From an uncultured Acidimicrobiales bacterium (GTDB lineage Bacteria > Actinomycetota > Acidimicrobiia > Acidimicrobiales > SZUA-35): 64,000 nucleotides of DNA. The notes below the pieces were generated by a model that was not told the origin of the DNA, ran no database searches, and saw only the letters and a program-made list of their open reading frames with translations. Every line of letters starts with the position of its first letter. The first letter of the stretch is position 1. The position numbers and the translations under genes are program-made. Positions 1-8,619 of the stretch are shown here, piece by piece. The stretch is taken from the NCBI GenBank assembly GCA_937922785.1, contig CALAJQ010000009.1, forward strand, positions 74,958 through 138,957. Direction: 5' to 3'.

Positions 1-1
1 C

Positions 2-310
2 TATGACACTGCAGTTGAAATTGCCCTGTTCTGCCTGGTAGCAGTAGTTGCTGCGCCGGTTGTGGAAGAGTTGTTTTATCGAGGTTTAGCCCTTAGAGGG
101 CTTACCAACCACATGCATCCGGCGCTTGCTGTAGTTGTCACGGCGTTTGTGTTTGCCGCTGTCCATCTCCAACTAGTTCAGCTTGTCGGGCTGTTCATGT
201 TCGGGCTGATAGCGGGGGCAGTTGTCTACTTCACTGGCCGAGTCGGGCTCTCCATAGCACTCCACGTTGGCTTCAATCTCACTGGGGTTGTCGGCCTGTT
301 CTGGCTGTAG
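2..310 (+). CDS. CPBP family intramembrane protease, C-terminal part
   Basis: Partial gene entering from the left edge; the frame is open from base 2, so the GTG at 62 is probably internal. The visible 102 residues carry VVEELFYRGL, the EExxxR motif of CPBP (CAAX-protease and bacteriocin-processing) intramembrane metalloproteases, followed by two or three hydrophobic segments with conserved histidines (FAAVHLQ near the middle and LHVGFN near the end) that match the later family motifs. Family members cleave membrane-embedded or prenylated substrates, but most bacterial ones have no known substrate. The N-terminal membrane spans lie outside the window. Confidence 0.85.
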   Translation, partial: YDTAVEIALFCLVAVVAAPVVEELFYRGLALRGLTNHMHPALAVVVTAFVFAAVHLQLVQLVGLFMFGLIAGAVVYFTGRVGLSIALHVGFNLTGVVGLFWL

Positions 311-404
311 TCAGGCTGGTCGATAGACCAAAAGGGGCCTAGGGCGGGCGGCTCATTGGCGTCGGTGTCACTTAGAGTGAACAGCGTTCGGCCGATTGAT
401 CCCT

Positions 405-602
405 ATGGCAGTTCAAGATGCGGATAGATGTCCGGCGTGCAAGAAAGATCTAGTTCGGGTGAAGATGCTGGTTGATGGGAACAACCTCGTCATGACCAGC
501 TGTGCGAATTGTGATATTCGTCAGTGGAGCCGAGCAGGTGAGCAAATTGACCTTAGTGAGGCGCTGGTGGAAGTGGGCGAACACTCAGGCCGCCGCCGCT
601 AG
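405..602 (+). CDS. small zinc-ribbon protein, hypothetical
   Basis: 65-aa protein with two Cys pairs (CPAC near the N-terminus and CANC about 26 residues later), the pattern of a treble-clef or rubredoxin-like zinc ribbon, ending in a short basic tail (RRR). The ATG at 405 is preferred over an in-frame TTG at 396; no clear ribosome-binding site is visible before either. It lies upstream of the mannose/glycan cluster but is separated from it by about 117 bp. No catalytic residues are visible; a role in RNA, DNA or protein binding is only a guess. Confidence 0.6.
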   Translation: MAVQDADRCPACKKDLVRVKMLVDGNNLVMTSCANCDIRQWSRAGEQIDLSEALVEVGEHSGRRR

Positions 603-719
603 CTGGAACAACAGCCTCTCAAGCTTGTCAGAATTGGCCGTCAGTGCCTGTTAACAAGTTGAGAAAACGCCCTGACATGACGCCAAACTGGCTGCAGTAG
701 GTGTCACCATGGTGTAGAT
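603..719. other. intergenic spacer with terminator-like inverted repeat
   Basis: The spacer between the zinc-ribbon gene and the large membrane protein holds an imperfect inverted repeat: ctcaagcttgt at 618-628 against acaagttgag at 654-663. It could form a long-loop hairpin that ends the upstream transcript. No gene is seen. The promoter of the following operon presumably lies here, but no convincing -35/-10 pair is visible. Confidence 0.3.
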
Positions 720-3548
720 ATGACTGATCTTGCCGTTTCGCGGCCACGGGCAGATCCAAAAAGATCAGCTGGGGCGAAGTCGGCCCGGCCTTCTGCAGCT
801 CGTTCTTCTTCAGAGGCGTCTAAGCAGCCCTTTTTTGAACGCATGTCACCTAGCGCGTGGGTCGGCTTGGCCGCAGCGGTTGCCTGTTCGCTATTTGTTT
901 TTATGCAGATGCGGCCTGACCTGCTGCTTTCAAACAACACGCCAGCCGGCGGAGACATGGGCGCCCACGTTTGGGGTCCTGCGTACATGCGAGACAACCT
1001 TCTTGGCCAAGGACGGCTAATCGGTTGGACCCCAGATTGGTACGCAGGTTTCCCGGCCTACCACTTCTATATGGTGGTGCCGGCCCTGGCCATAATTGCG
1101 GTCAACGCAGGACTGCACCCAATTATTGGTTTACCGCTGGCTGCGCTGGTGCTGATCGCCGGTTGGGTGTTCGCCCAGCGTTACCCCAGCTACAAAGCCC
1201 TTGTGTGGTCAGCGGCGGGCGTGCTGGCTGTTCTCCTTGTTGGGGTACCTTATGGAATTGCGTTCAAGCTCGTAGCGGTTTCGGGCGTAGTCATGTTCCC
1301 GTTAGCGGCTTGGTTTCTTGGCCGGCTGGCTGGTTCGCCTGAGCCTGTGCCTGGCGTTTTAGCGTTTGCTGCGGTCATCTTCTTGTTTGACCCCAACTTC
1401 ACGATCTATGGCGGAAACGTGCCCTCGACCTTGGCTGGGGAGTTCGCTTTCTCGATCAGCCTGTGTTTGGTCCTGGTTGCTTTGGCGCTGGTGTTTCGCG
1501 GAATGGACAATGACCGAGGTCGGGCCGGCGCCGCAGCGGTAATTGCTCTGGTCGCCTTGTGCCACGTAATCCCGCTGATCTTTTCGATCTTTGCTCTAGC
1601 TGTAGTGGTGTTCCTGGGTAAAGACATTCCCCGTTGGTGGACAGCATCGTTTGGCGCAGGGCTTGCGCTGGTTGCGGTTTCAGTAGGCGATCAGTACTCG
1701 ACCAGCATCAAAGTTGCGGCGGTTGCTGCTTTGGTTGCTGTAGCTGCGGCGGGCCTTTATGCGTCTAAGGCGATTCGGCAACGATCGCTTTGGCTAATGG
1801 CGGCAGGCCCATGTGCCGCATTGATCTCTGCCTTTTGGCTAGTGCCGTTCTACCTTCGCCGCGATTATTTCAATGACATGGGTTGGGAACGACTCGACGA
1901 AGTGGGCGACGCCCTACTCACAACCCCCATGCGGATTGCTTTGCCGATCGCCGCAGTCTCTGCAGTGCTGGCTTTTGCCAGCCGGGACCGAGTCGGAATG
2001 CTGTTTAGTGTCATGACAGTGGCCTCGGCCGCCGCAGTTGCGAACCTGGGCCAAGGCAAGCTTTGGAACGCCCGGCTGCTGCCCTTCTTCTATCTCTCGG
2101 TCTATCTGCTGGCTGCTGTTGGATTGGGCCTTGTTGTTCGTTTCGCAGCAATTGCGATCTCTGAGAATTTCGACGCGCCGGATCGTCGTATGACTATCGG
2201 GTCTGTGTCGCTTGGGTTGGCCGCACTTCTTGTGTCACTTTCGGTGCCGCTGCGAAACCTGCCTTTCGCTGAAACAACTGACGAAGGTGCTTACTCAATT
2301 CTTGGGTTTGAAACCGAGGCCAAGAGCTTTGTTCCAAGTTGGGTGGAGTGGAACTTCTCGGGTTATGAGAACAAACGCTCTTACCGGGAGTACTCATCAA
2401 TCGTTACAACGATGGCAGCGGTAGGCGAAGACGACGGATGCGGTCGGGCAATGTGGGAATATGACCGCAGCCTTGACCGCTACGGCACTCCGATGGCCCT
2501 CATGCTGTTGCCACATTGGACAGATGGCTGCATTAGTTCGATGGAGGGTTTGTATTTCGAAAGCTCAGCCTCCACGCCGTTCCATTTCCTAAACCAAAGT
2601 CTCCTTAGTGAGAACCCATCAAGGGCCCAACGAGATCTTCCGTACCGGGGCTTTAACTTGGACGCTGGAATTGCCCAACTCCAAACCACCGGAGTTCGTT
2701 ACTACATGGCCCAAAGCGACACGGCCATTGCTGCGGCCCGTGAACACGAGATGCTCACCGAGGTTGCTGAGTCTCAACCGTTCGTAATCTTCCAAGTGGC
2801 TGGCACCGAACTGGTCCAAGGCCTCAGCGTAGAACCCATCGTGACTACGGGCCCAACCCGTGAACAGATGGGTCCTCTGGCCTCACGGTTTGAAATTGGC
2901 TGGGAGTCTCAGGCAGTTGAGGCTTATAACTCTGCCTCAACCTGGCTGGCGCTTCCCGCCGAAGATGGTCCTGACCAATGGCAGCGCAGAGATGTGATGC
3001 TTGCTAGCGACGGCGTCCAGATTGAGCCAGCAACCGTCACCTCTATTGAGACATCAAACTCCAAGATCAGGTTCTCCGTCGATGAGATCGGCAAGCCAGT
3101 ACTGGTTAAAACTTCTTACTTCCCTAACTGGGGCGCATCAGGAGCTGATGGTCCGTACAGGGTCGGCCCCAACCTGATGGCTGTGGTTCCGACCTCTAGT
3201 GAAGTTGAACTGAGCTATGGCTACACCGGGGTCGAGTACCTTGCCTACTTGCTGACCTTCGCCGGTCTGGCCGGGCTGGCGCTATTGTCCTGGGCCGAGC
3301 GTCGCAAGTCTGACTTTGTGTTTGCTGCGATACCAGGCGAGCCAACTCGAGTTGATCCGACGGCAACCTTGGATCCTCTACAAACTCTTGATCCCGGTCC
3401 TGCTTTGGAAACAATCCCCGAATATCAGTCAGGTCCCCAGTATTCGCCAGACCCCGAGGTCGGCACAGCCGCCGAGGTTGAATCACCGCCAGACCTCACG
3501 CCGCCCGTCGAGCCTCTGTTTCAAGAGTTCCCGCCTGAACAGACCTAA
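720..3548 (+). CDS. large polytopic membrane protein, PTPS-related (GT-C-like)
   Basis: 942-aa protein. A Ser/Arg/Lys-rich N-terminus of about 40 residues precedes a first membrane span (about 45-63). An extracytoplasmic loop follows with GGDMGAH (D79, H83) and WTPDWYAGFPAYHFYMV, a signature of the '6-pyruvoyl-tetrahydropterin synthase-related' membrane family (the name is historical) and reminiscent of the acidic loop-1 motif of GT-C glycosyltransferases. Roughly ten further spans run to about residue 475, then a long extracytoplasmic domain, a last span near 845-865 and a Pro/Glu-rich cytoplasmic tail. It is 12 bp upstream of the GtrA-GT2 gene, so a polyprenyl-phosphate-sugar-dependent transferase acting outside the membrane is a reasonable inference. 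The actual reaction is unknown. Confidence 0.7.
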   Translation: MTDLAVSRPRADPKRSAGAKSARPSAARSSSEASKQPFFERMSPSAWVGLAAAVACSLFVFMQMRPDLLLSNNTPAGGDMGAHVWGPAYMRDNLLGQGRLIGWTPDWYAGFPAYHFYMVVPALAIIAVNAGLHPIIGLPLAALVLIAGWVFAQRYPSYKALVWSAAGVLAVLLVGVPYGIAFKLVAVSGVVMFPLAAWFLGRLAGSPEPVPGVLAFAAVIFLFDPNFTIYGGNVPSTLAGEFAFSISLCLVLVALALVFRGMDNDRGRAGAAAVIALVALCHVIPLIFSIFALAVVVFLGKDIPRWWTASFGAGLALVAVSVGDQYSTSIKVAAVAALVAVAAAGLYASKAIRQRSLWLMAAGPCAALISAFWLVPFYLRRDYFNDMGWERLDEVGDALLTTPMRIALPIAAVSAVLAFASRDRVGMLFSVMTVASAAAVANLGQGKLWNARLLPFFYLSVYLLAAVGLGLVVRFAAIAISENFDAPDRRMTIGSVSLGLAALLVSLSVPLRNLPFAETTDEGAYSILGFETEAKSFVPSWVEWNFSGYENKRSYREYSSIVTTMAAVGEDDGCGRAMWEYDRSLDRYGTPMALMLLPHWTDGCISSMEGLYFESSASTPFHFLNQSLLSENPSRAQRDLPYRGFNLDAGIAQLQTTGVRYYMAQSDTAIAAAREHEMLTEVAESQPFVIFQVAGTELVQGLSVEPIVTTGPTREQMGPLASRFEIGWESQAVEAYNSASTWLALPAEDGPDQWQRRDVMLASDGVQIEPATVTSIETSNSKIRFSVDEIGKPVLVKTSYFPNWGASGADGPYRVGPNLMAVVPTSSEVELSYGYTGVEYLAYLLTFAGLAGLALLSWAERRKSDFVFAAIPGEPTRVDPTATLDPLQTLDPGPALETIPEYQSGPQYSPDPEVGTAAEVESPPDLTPPVEPLFQEFPPEQT

Positions 3549-3560
3549 AGTAGGACGCTC

Positions 3561-4739
3561 ATGAGGAGCCGGCTGAGAGTTTTTGCGCTCGTTGGGCTGA
3601 TAGCCACAGCGCTTGACCTAGGCGTGTTCAGCGCGCTGGTCGACCGAGGTCTAATTGCGGCCGACATCGTAGCGCTGGCGATCGCAGCGGTTGCCTCCTA
3701 TGTCGGGAACCGGCTGTTTACCTTTAGGGGCAGCCCTAATGCTCGTTGGGTCAGAAACCCCGGACTTTTCGGCGCAACTGCTTTGCTGGCCGGATCGGTC
3801 GATCTTGTTCTGGTTGTTCTGTTAGTTGAAGGTGGATTCCTCGGGCCCATGCCCGCAAAGGTGCTAGCAATCGGCGTGGCAGCTTTCGTTCGGTGGGGCG
3901 CCTATCGCTGGATTCTGTTTGAGGAAGTTCGAACTGAGCTTTCGGCCCGGCGGCAACGGCCTCCATCCAGTGGCGACCTCCGCCTTAGTGTTGTGGTGCC
4001 TGCTTACAACGAGGCGGCTGCTATCGGCGTAACCATTGCGGCTCTGTATGAAGAACTGCAGTCTGCGGTGCAGCGAGATGACATGGAAATAGTGGTTGTT
4101 GACGACGGGTCAACTGACGGCACCGTCGCTGCAGCTATCCGGGCTGGTGCCCGAGTCATCAAACAGCCGAAGAACCGGGGCAAGGGTGCTGCGGTGCGGG
4201 CCGGAGTGCTGGACTCGCGCGGGCGCTCAGTGATCTTCACCGACGCCGACCTCGCTTATCCGCCTTCTCTGGTGGTCACGATCCTGGATGAGCTCGAAAG
4301 CGGCTGGGACGTCGTTGTTGGGTCTCGCAGGCATCAAGAGACCACAACTTTGGTGAAGGCCCGACGGCTACGAGAGCTTGGGGGCCGCATGGTCAACTGG
4401 CTAACTCATCTTGTGCTTCTTGGTCATTTCCGTGACACCCAATCTGGAATCAAAGGATTTAGAGGCGATATCGGGCGGGTCATATTCGAACGGGCACGGA
4501 TTGACGGGTTTGCCTTCGACGTCGAAATCTTCTTGATGAGCGAACAGGACCGACTCAGCCTTACAGAGGTCCCAGTGAAGGTTGAGAACAGGGCAGCGTC
4601 TTCGGTTCGCCTAATTGTCGACACCGCTCTCTTCTTTGGTGACCTTGTCAAAATCAGAAGAGCGGCAGGTTGGGGTTGGTACCAACCAACGGCAGCTCAA
4701 GAAGCGGTGATCCACAACTACAGCGAGATCCCTAGTTAG
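3561..4739 (+). CDS. GtrA-like membrane domain fused to family 2 glycosyltransferase
   Basis: 392-aa fusion. Residues 1-125 form four hydrophobic segments of the GtrA family (flippase-type helper of lipid-linked sugars; note SYVGNRLFTFRG at 46-57). Residues 140-370 are a GT-A family 2 transferase: VVVPAYNE at 144-151, VVDDGSTDGT at 179-188, and the metal-binding TDADLAYPP at 227-235. The GT half resembles dolichyl/polyprenyl-phosphate mannose synthases, which make polyprenyl-P-mannose from GDP-mannose. The usual order is GT2 with GtrA as a separate protein or at the C-terminus; here GtrA is N-terminal. Sits 9 bp before phosphomannomutase, consistent with mannose use. Substrate is inferred. 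Confidence 0.8.
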   Translation: MRSRLRVFALVGLIATALDLGVFSALVDRGLIAADIVALAIAAVASYVGNRLFTFRGSPNARWVRNPGLFGATALLAGSVDLVLVVLLVEGGFLGPMPAKVLAIGVAAFVRWGAYRWILFEEVRTELSARRQRPPSSGDLRLSVVVPAYNEAAAIGVTIAALYEELQSAVQRDDMEIVVVDDGSTDGTVAAAIRAGARVIKQPKNRGKGAAVRAGVLDSRGRSVIFTDADLAYPPSLVVTILDELESGWDVVVGSRRHQETTTLVKARRLRELGGRMVNWLTHLVLLGHFRDTQSGIKGFRGDIGRVIFERARIDGFAFDVEIFLMSEQDRLSLTEVPVKVENRAASSVRLIVDTALFFGDLVKIRRAAGWGWYQPTAAQEAVIHNYSEIPS

Positions 4740-4748
4740 CCTCTAGGA

Positions 4749-6101
4749 GTGCATGACCTAGATGTAATTGTTAAGGCTTACGACATTCGGGGGACCTATC
4801 CCGACCAGATCGATGCCGAAACCTGTAGAGCTCTTGGTGTTGGGTTTGGTGTCTATATCACCGAGCAAGAACCTGACACCACCGAGATTGTGATCGCTAG
4901 AGACATGCGCCCTTCGGGTCCGGAGCTGGTCGCCGCGTTCGCCGAAGGCGTGATGAGCCGAGGTCTAGACGTTCTGGACGTCGGGATGGCCAGTACAGAC
5001 CTGATCTACTTTGCTTCAGGATCGCTAAACCAACCTGGCGTGATGTTCACCGCGTCTCATAACCCTGCTGGTTACAACGGCATCAAGATGTGTCGGTCCG
5101 GTGCTGCCCCAATCGGCCAAGACACCGGTCTTGATCGCATCAAAGAGGTTGCCAACACCGGTGCAGATGACGCGGCCAAGCTGGGATCGCTAAAAACAGG
5201 CGACATGCTTCAAGGGTTCTCAGACCATGTCCGTAGTTTTGTGGACGTGTCAGAGCTTCGCCCACTAAAGGTTGTTGCCGATACAGCTAACGGCATGGGA
5301 GGTTTGGTGGTGCCGGCGGCTTTTGACGGTCTGCCCTTCGAGCTGGAAATGATGTTCGAAGAGCTGGACGGCACCTTTCCAAACCACCCAGCTGACCCAA
5401 TTCAGGTTGAGAACCTTGCATGGCTTCGCGAGCGAGTGGTCGAAAGCGGCGCCGACATAGGTCTTGCCTTTGACGGCGACGCCGATCGAGTGTTCCTAGT
5501 TGATGAGCTTGGCGAACCGGTAAGTGGTTCTTTGACTACGGCGCTGCTCGCCCGGGCAATGCTTGAAAAGAATCCTGGCGCAACTGTTGTCTACAATTTG
5601 ATCTGCTCCAAGGTTGTGCCAGAGATCGTGGCCGAGCACGGCGGAAAATCGATCCGCTCTCGGGTGGGGCACAGCTTCATAAAGCAGATCATGGCGGACG
5701 AAGACGCAGCCTTCGGCGGCGAGCATTCAGCCCACTACTACTTCGGAAACAACTGGCGGGCCGACTCAGGCCTGATTGCATCGATGATGGTTTTGGGTGA
5801 GTTGTCCAAGTTTGACGGAACCCTAAGCCAGCTGGTGGCGCCATTGCGTCGCTACGGGGCCTCGGGCGAAATTAACACTCGAGTGAGCGACGCAGCAGCG
5901 GTGATAGCTCACGTGGCCGATCACTATTCGGATCGCCAGACCGACACTTTGGACGGGCTAACTGTGGATTCGGGCGATTGGTGGTTCAACCTTCGAGCGT
6001 CAAACACCGAGCCTCTTCTGCGACTCAACCTGGAAGCTGCCGATGACGAGGCTGTGGCTGATCGGGTCGCCGAAGTCCAAGCTCTTATGGCCCAGATTTA
6101 G
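4749..6101 (+). CDS. manB: phosphomannomutase / phosphoglucomutase
   Basis: 450-aa alpha-D-phosphohexomutase interconverting hexose 6- and 1-phosphates, here probably mannose-6-P to mannose-1-P for GDP-mannose. Seen: KAYDIRG at 9-15, active-site serine loop TASHNPAGYNGIK (S103), metal-binding DGDADR at 242-247, sugar-binding GGEHS at 323-327, and the phosphate-binding RASNTEPLLRL near the C-terminus. Length is normal for the family. The start is GTG at 4749; an AGGAG at 4745-4749 overlaps it, which is too close to act as its ribosome-binding site, so translation may depend on coupling with the gene 9 bp upstream. Followed after 8 bp by manA. Confidence 0.92.
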   Translation: MHDLDVIVKAYDIRGTYPDQIDAETCRALGVGFGVYITEQEPDTTEIVIARDMRPSGPELVAAFAEGVMSRGLDVLDVGMASTDLIYFASGSLNQPGVMFTASHNPAGYNGIKMCRSGAAPIGQDTGLDRIKEVANTGADDAAKLGSLKTGDMLQGFSDHVRSFVDVSELRPLKVVADTANGMGGLVVPAAFDGLPFELEMMFEELDGTFPNHPADPIQVENLAWLRERVVESGADIGLAFDGDADRVFLVDELGEPVSGSLTTALLARAMLEKNPGATVVYNLICSKVVPEIVAEHGGKSIRSRVGHSFIKQIMADEDAAFGGEHSAHYYFGNNWRADSGLIASMMVLGELSKFDGTLSQLVAPLRRYGASGEINTRVSDAAAVIAHVADHYSDRQTDTLDGLTVDSGDWWFNLRASNTEPLLRLNLEAADDEAVADRVAEVQALMAQI

Positions 6102-6109
6102 CCAACGTC

Positions 6110-7306
6110 GTGCAACATCTACAAAGCCCGATAAAGGCCAACGCCTGGGGTGACACAGAGTCAATTCCACAATTGCTAGGGCAAGAACCCACTGGGAAGC
6201 CCGCGGCGGAGCTCTGGATGGGTGCCCACCCATCAGACCCGTCGATCGCCGGTGGGGTAGCGCTTAATGAAATAATCGCTGCGGACCCCGAGGCGAACCT
6301 GGGGCCCGAGGTCGCCCGCAGTTTCGGGGAGTTGCCGTTTTTGGCCAAGATACTGGCGGCCGCAAAACCTCTCAGTGTTCAAGCTCATCCAAACCTGAGT
6401 CAGGCCAAAGCTGGTTTCGCCCGTGAAAACGCCGCAGGAATCGCTCTTGATGCCCGAGAACGGACCTATCGCGATCCCAACCACAAGCCTGAGCTGATCT
6501 GCGCTCTAACGCCGTTTGACGCAAAGTGCGGTTTCCGTCGACTCAGTCAGACCCGCGAGCTGTTCGCCGACCTTGGCGGCGATGAACTTTCGCCGCTTCG
6601 AGAAATGCTTGGCAGCTCGGGCCCAGCGAATGAGGTACTGGCAACGACGCTGACATGGTTGCTTGAACTCTCTGCCGAGGCCGCCGGAACACTAAGTCAA
6701 GCGGTGGTGGCCCAAAGCGTGGCCGGGTCTTGGACTGGTGCGTGGTTTGCTCCAGACCTTGGCTGGGTGCCTGAGATAGCCAGTGAGTATCCCGGTGACA
6801 TTGGTTCAGTAGTCACCTTGTTACTCAACCACGTGACCCTTTCGCCTGGCCAAGCACTGTTCCTGGGCGCTGGCAACTTGCACTCGTACCTCAAGGGTGT
6901 TGCGGTTGAGATAATGGCCAACTCGGACAATGTCGTAAGGGGAGGACTGACTCCAAAACACATCGACGTGCCTGAATTGTTGGCTGTAGTGGACACAACC
7001 CCAATCGAGGTGCCCATTCAGATGGCGGGCCCCGGTAGCCATACATTCTCTGCTCCAGTTGCAGACTTTGGGTTAACTCGGGTTGTTCTGGGTGACAGCC
7101 GCTGGGTTGAACCAGACGGTCCGGAAATCGTATTTGCAACCGAAGGTGCGCCGATACTGACTGTTGATAAGACCGCTCAAGAAGTCACACTTGGAAAGGG
7201 CGACGCAGTGTTCGTGCCAGCTTCAGATGGTCCTTACCGGGTAAGCGGACTTGGTGTTTTGTGGAGAGCTACCGCAGGTCAAGCGGAGACTGACTCGACC
7301 GGTTAA
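6110..7306 (+). CDS. manA: mannose-6-phosphate isomerase, type I
   Basis: 398-aa cupin-fold zinc enzyme converting fructose-6-P and mannose-6-P. Zinc and substrate motifs are present: QAHP at 91-94, YRDPNHKPE at 120-128, and a later conserved segment around LGAGNLHSYLKGVAVEIMA with the family's zinc-ligand histidine and the GLTPKH helix. GTG start at 6110, 8 bp after manB; the reading frame has no better start. The C-terminal 90 residues form the second cupin-like lobe. Together with manB it supplies mannose-1-P from the fructose-6-P pool. Confidence 0.92.
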   Translation: MQHLQSPIKANAWGDTESIPQLLGQEPTGKPAAELWMGAHPSDPSIAGGVALNEIIAADPEANLGPEVARSFGELPFLAKILAAAKPLSVQAHPNLSQAKAGFARENAAGIALDARERTYRDPNHKPELICALTPFDAKCGFRRLSQTRELFADLGGDELSPLREMLGSSGPANEVLATTLTWLLELSAEAAGTLSQAVVAQSVAGSWTGAWFAPDLGWVPEIASEYPGDIGSVVTLLLNHVTLSPGQALFLGAGNLHSYLKGVAVEIMANSDNVVRGGLTPKHIDVPELLAVVDTTPIEVPIQMAGPGSHTFSAPVADFGLTRVVLGDSRWVEPDGPEIVFATEGAPILTVDKTAQEVTLGKGDAVFVPASDGPYRVSGLGVLWRATAGQAETDSTG

Positions 7307-7318
7307 CCTGACGGCCCT

Positions 7319-7540
7319 ATGGCGTTAGATCCCAAACTGCTCGAAATCCTGGCCTGCCCTCAAGACCGAGGCTCTCTGCTCTATTTCGAGTCAGAGTCCT
7401 CGCTTTACAACCCTCGGTTGAAGAGGCGTTATCGAATTGAGAATGACATCCCGGTCATGTTGATTGATGAGTCAGAAGGTGTTGATGACTCTGAACATGA
7501 CCGTCTGTTGGCAAAGGCCGAGGCGGACGGCATTTCATAA
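7319..7540 (+). CDS. Trm112-like / YcaR-like protein
   Basis: 73-aa protein opening with LLEILACPQDRGSL, the N-terminal motif of the Trm112 (UPF0434) family, and YRIENDIPVMLIDESE, its conserved central strand with I..IPVML. The first half holds a single CP pair where zinc-binding members have more Cys, so metal binding is doubtful. Trm112 proteins activate methyltransferases in eukaryotes and archaea; bacterial homologues are often found in sugar-nucleotide or manA/pmm clusters without a known role. It overlaps the next gene by 1 bp (TAATG), so the two are translationally coupled. Confidence 0.8.
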   Translation: MALDPKLLEILACPQDRGSLLYFESESSLYNPRLKRRYRIENDIPVMLIDESEGVDDSEHDRLLAKAEADGIS

Positions 7541-8574
7541 TGTCAGAACCACTTGACTCACTAAAAATGTGGGACGCCGTCATGGGTCTGCCTGAACAGA
7601 TGGAAGCAGCAGTTGCTGCTGTGGGTGGCATCGACGGCTTGCCCGACCCCAGCGTCATCGATCACGTGATGATCCTAGGTATGGGAGACTCGGGGTTCGG
7701 TGGTGACGTTGCGGCTGCCAGCGCCCGGCCTTTTTCTCCTGTTCCAATCGTGGTTTACAACGGTTACCTGCCTCCTTCATGGGTTGGGCCCTCCACACTT
7801 GTCATCGCGATCTCCCAAAGCGGTGGCACTGAAGAAACTCTGGAGTCTCTCGAGGCAGCGGTTGAAAGCGGAGCGTCGCTTGTTGCAGTGACAACCGGGG
7901 GAGAGCTTGAAAGCTTGGCCCGCCGAGCGGGTGCTCCTGTTGTGGGAGTGGAGGCCTGTTCAGACATCTCAACTGCGTGTCTGGGGTCAATGAGTGTTCC
8001 CGCGATGCTTACGCTTGAACAACTCGGATTTTTCTCGGGCGCAAGAAGCTGGGTGGCCGATGCCATCGAGCAGCTCAAGATCAGCCGTGATGTCTACAAC
8101 TCGCCATCTAACCCCGCCAAGGAATGGGCCGAGCGGATCGGTTCGACCATTCCCGTTGTTTACGGCGGCGGCGCTACCGGATCAACCGCAGCTAAGCGCT
8201 GGAAAGTTGCTTTGAATCAAAACGCCAAGCGGCCCGCCTTCTGGGCTCCGATGCCAGACCTTTGCCACAACGAGCTGTCAGGCTGGGCTGGGAATCCCGA
8301 GTTCACAAGCGATCTCTTCACCCAACTCCACCTCCGTCATGACAATGAACATCCACAGACCGCTAGGCGGTATGAGTTCATTGCGGAGGCGACCAGCAGC
8401 GCAATGAACGACATCATCTCGGTGGAGGCCGGGGGAGATGGACCCGTCGCACAGCTGTTTGATCTGGTGTTCAGCGCCGACGTTTTGTCGTTGGAACTGG
8501 CTTATGCCGACGGAACAGACCCCGGCCCTCGCCCGATGATTCAGAACATGAAGGACTGGCTAAAAACTCACTAG
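7540..8574 (+). CDS. SIS-domain phosphoglucose/phosphomannose isomerase
   Basis: 344-aa protein with two sugar-isomerase (SIS) halves. ISQSGGTEETLESLEA near residue 90 is the phosphate-binding SIS loop, and the second half carries PAFWAPMPDLCHNELSGW, typical of the bifunctional PGI/PMI C-terminal domain found in archaea and actinobacteria. Such enzymes isomerise glucose-6-P or mannose-6-P to fructose-6-P. In mycobacteria an equivalent gene sits between pmm and manA near ahcY, the same neighbourhood as here. Its presence next to a type I ManA is redundant on paper; it may serve the glucose-6-P branch. Coupled to the Trm112-like gene. Confidence 0.85.
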   Translation: MSEPLDSLKMWDAVMGLPEQMEAAVAAVGGIDGLPDPSVIDHVMILGMGDSGFGGDVAAASARPFSPVPIVVYNGYLPPSWVGPSTLVIAISQSGGTEETLESLEAAVESGASLVAVTTGGELESLARRAGAPVVGVEACSDISTACLGSMSVPAMLTLEQLGFFSGARSWVADAIEQLKISRDVYNSPSNPAKEWAERIGSTIPVVYGGGATGSTAAKRWKVALNQNAKRPAFWAPMPDLCHNELSGWAGNPEFTSDLFTQLHLRHDNEHPQTARRYEFIAEATSSAMNDIISVEAGGDGPVAQLFDLVFSADVLSLELAYADGTDPGPRPMIQNMKDWLKTH

Positions 8575-8619
8575 CTTCTCGATTGGCCGGGAGCCCTTCG
8601 TTCTGCCCATCATTAGCTC

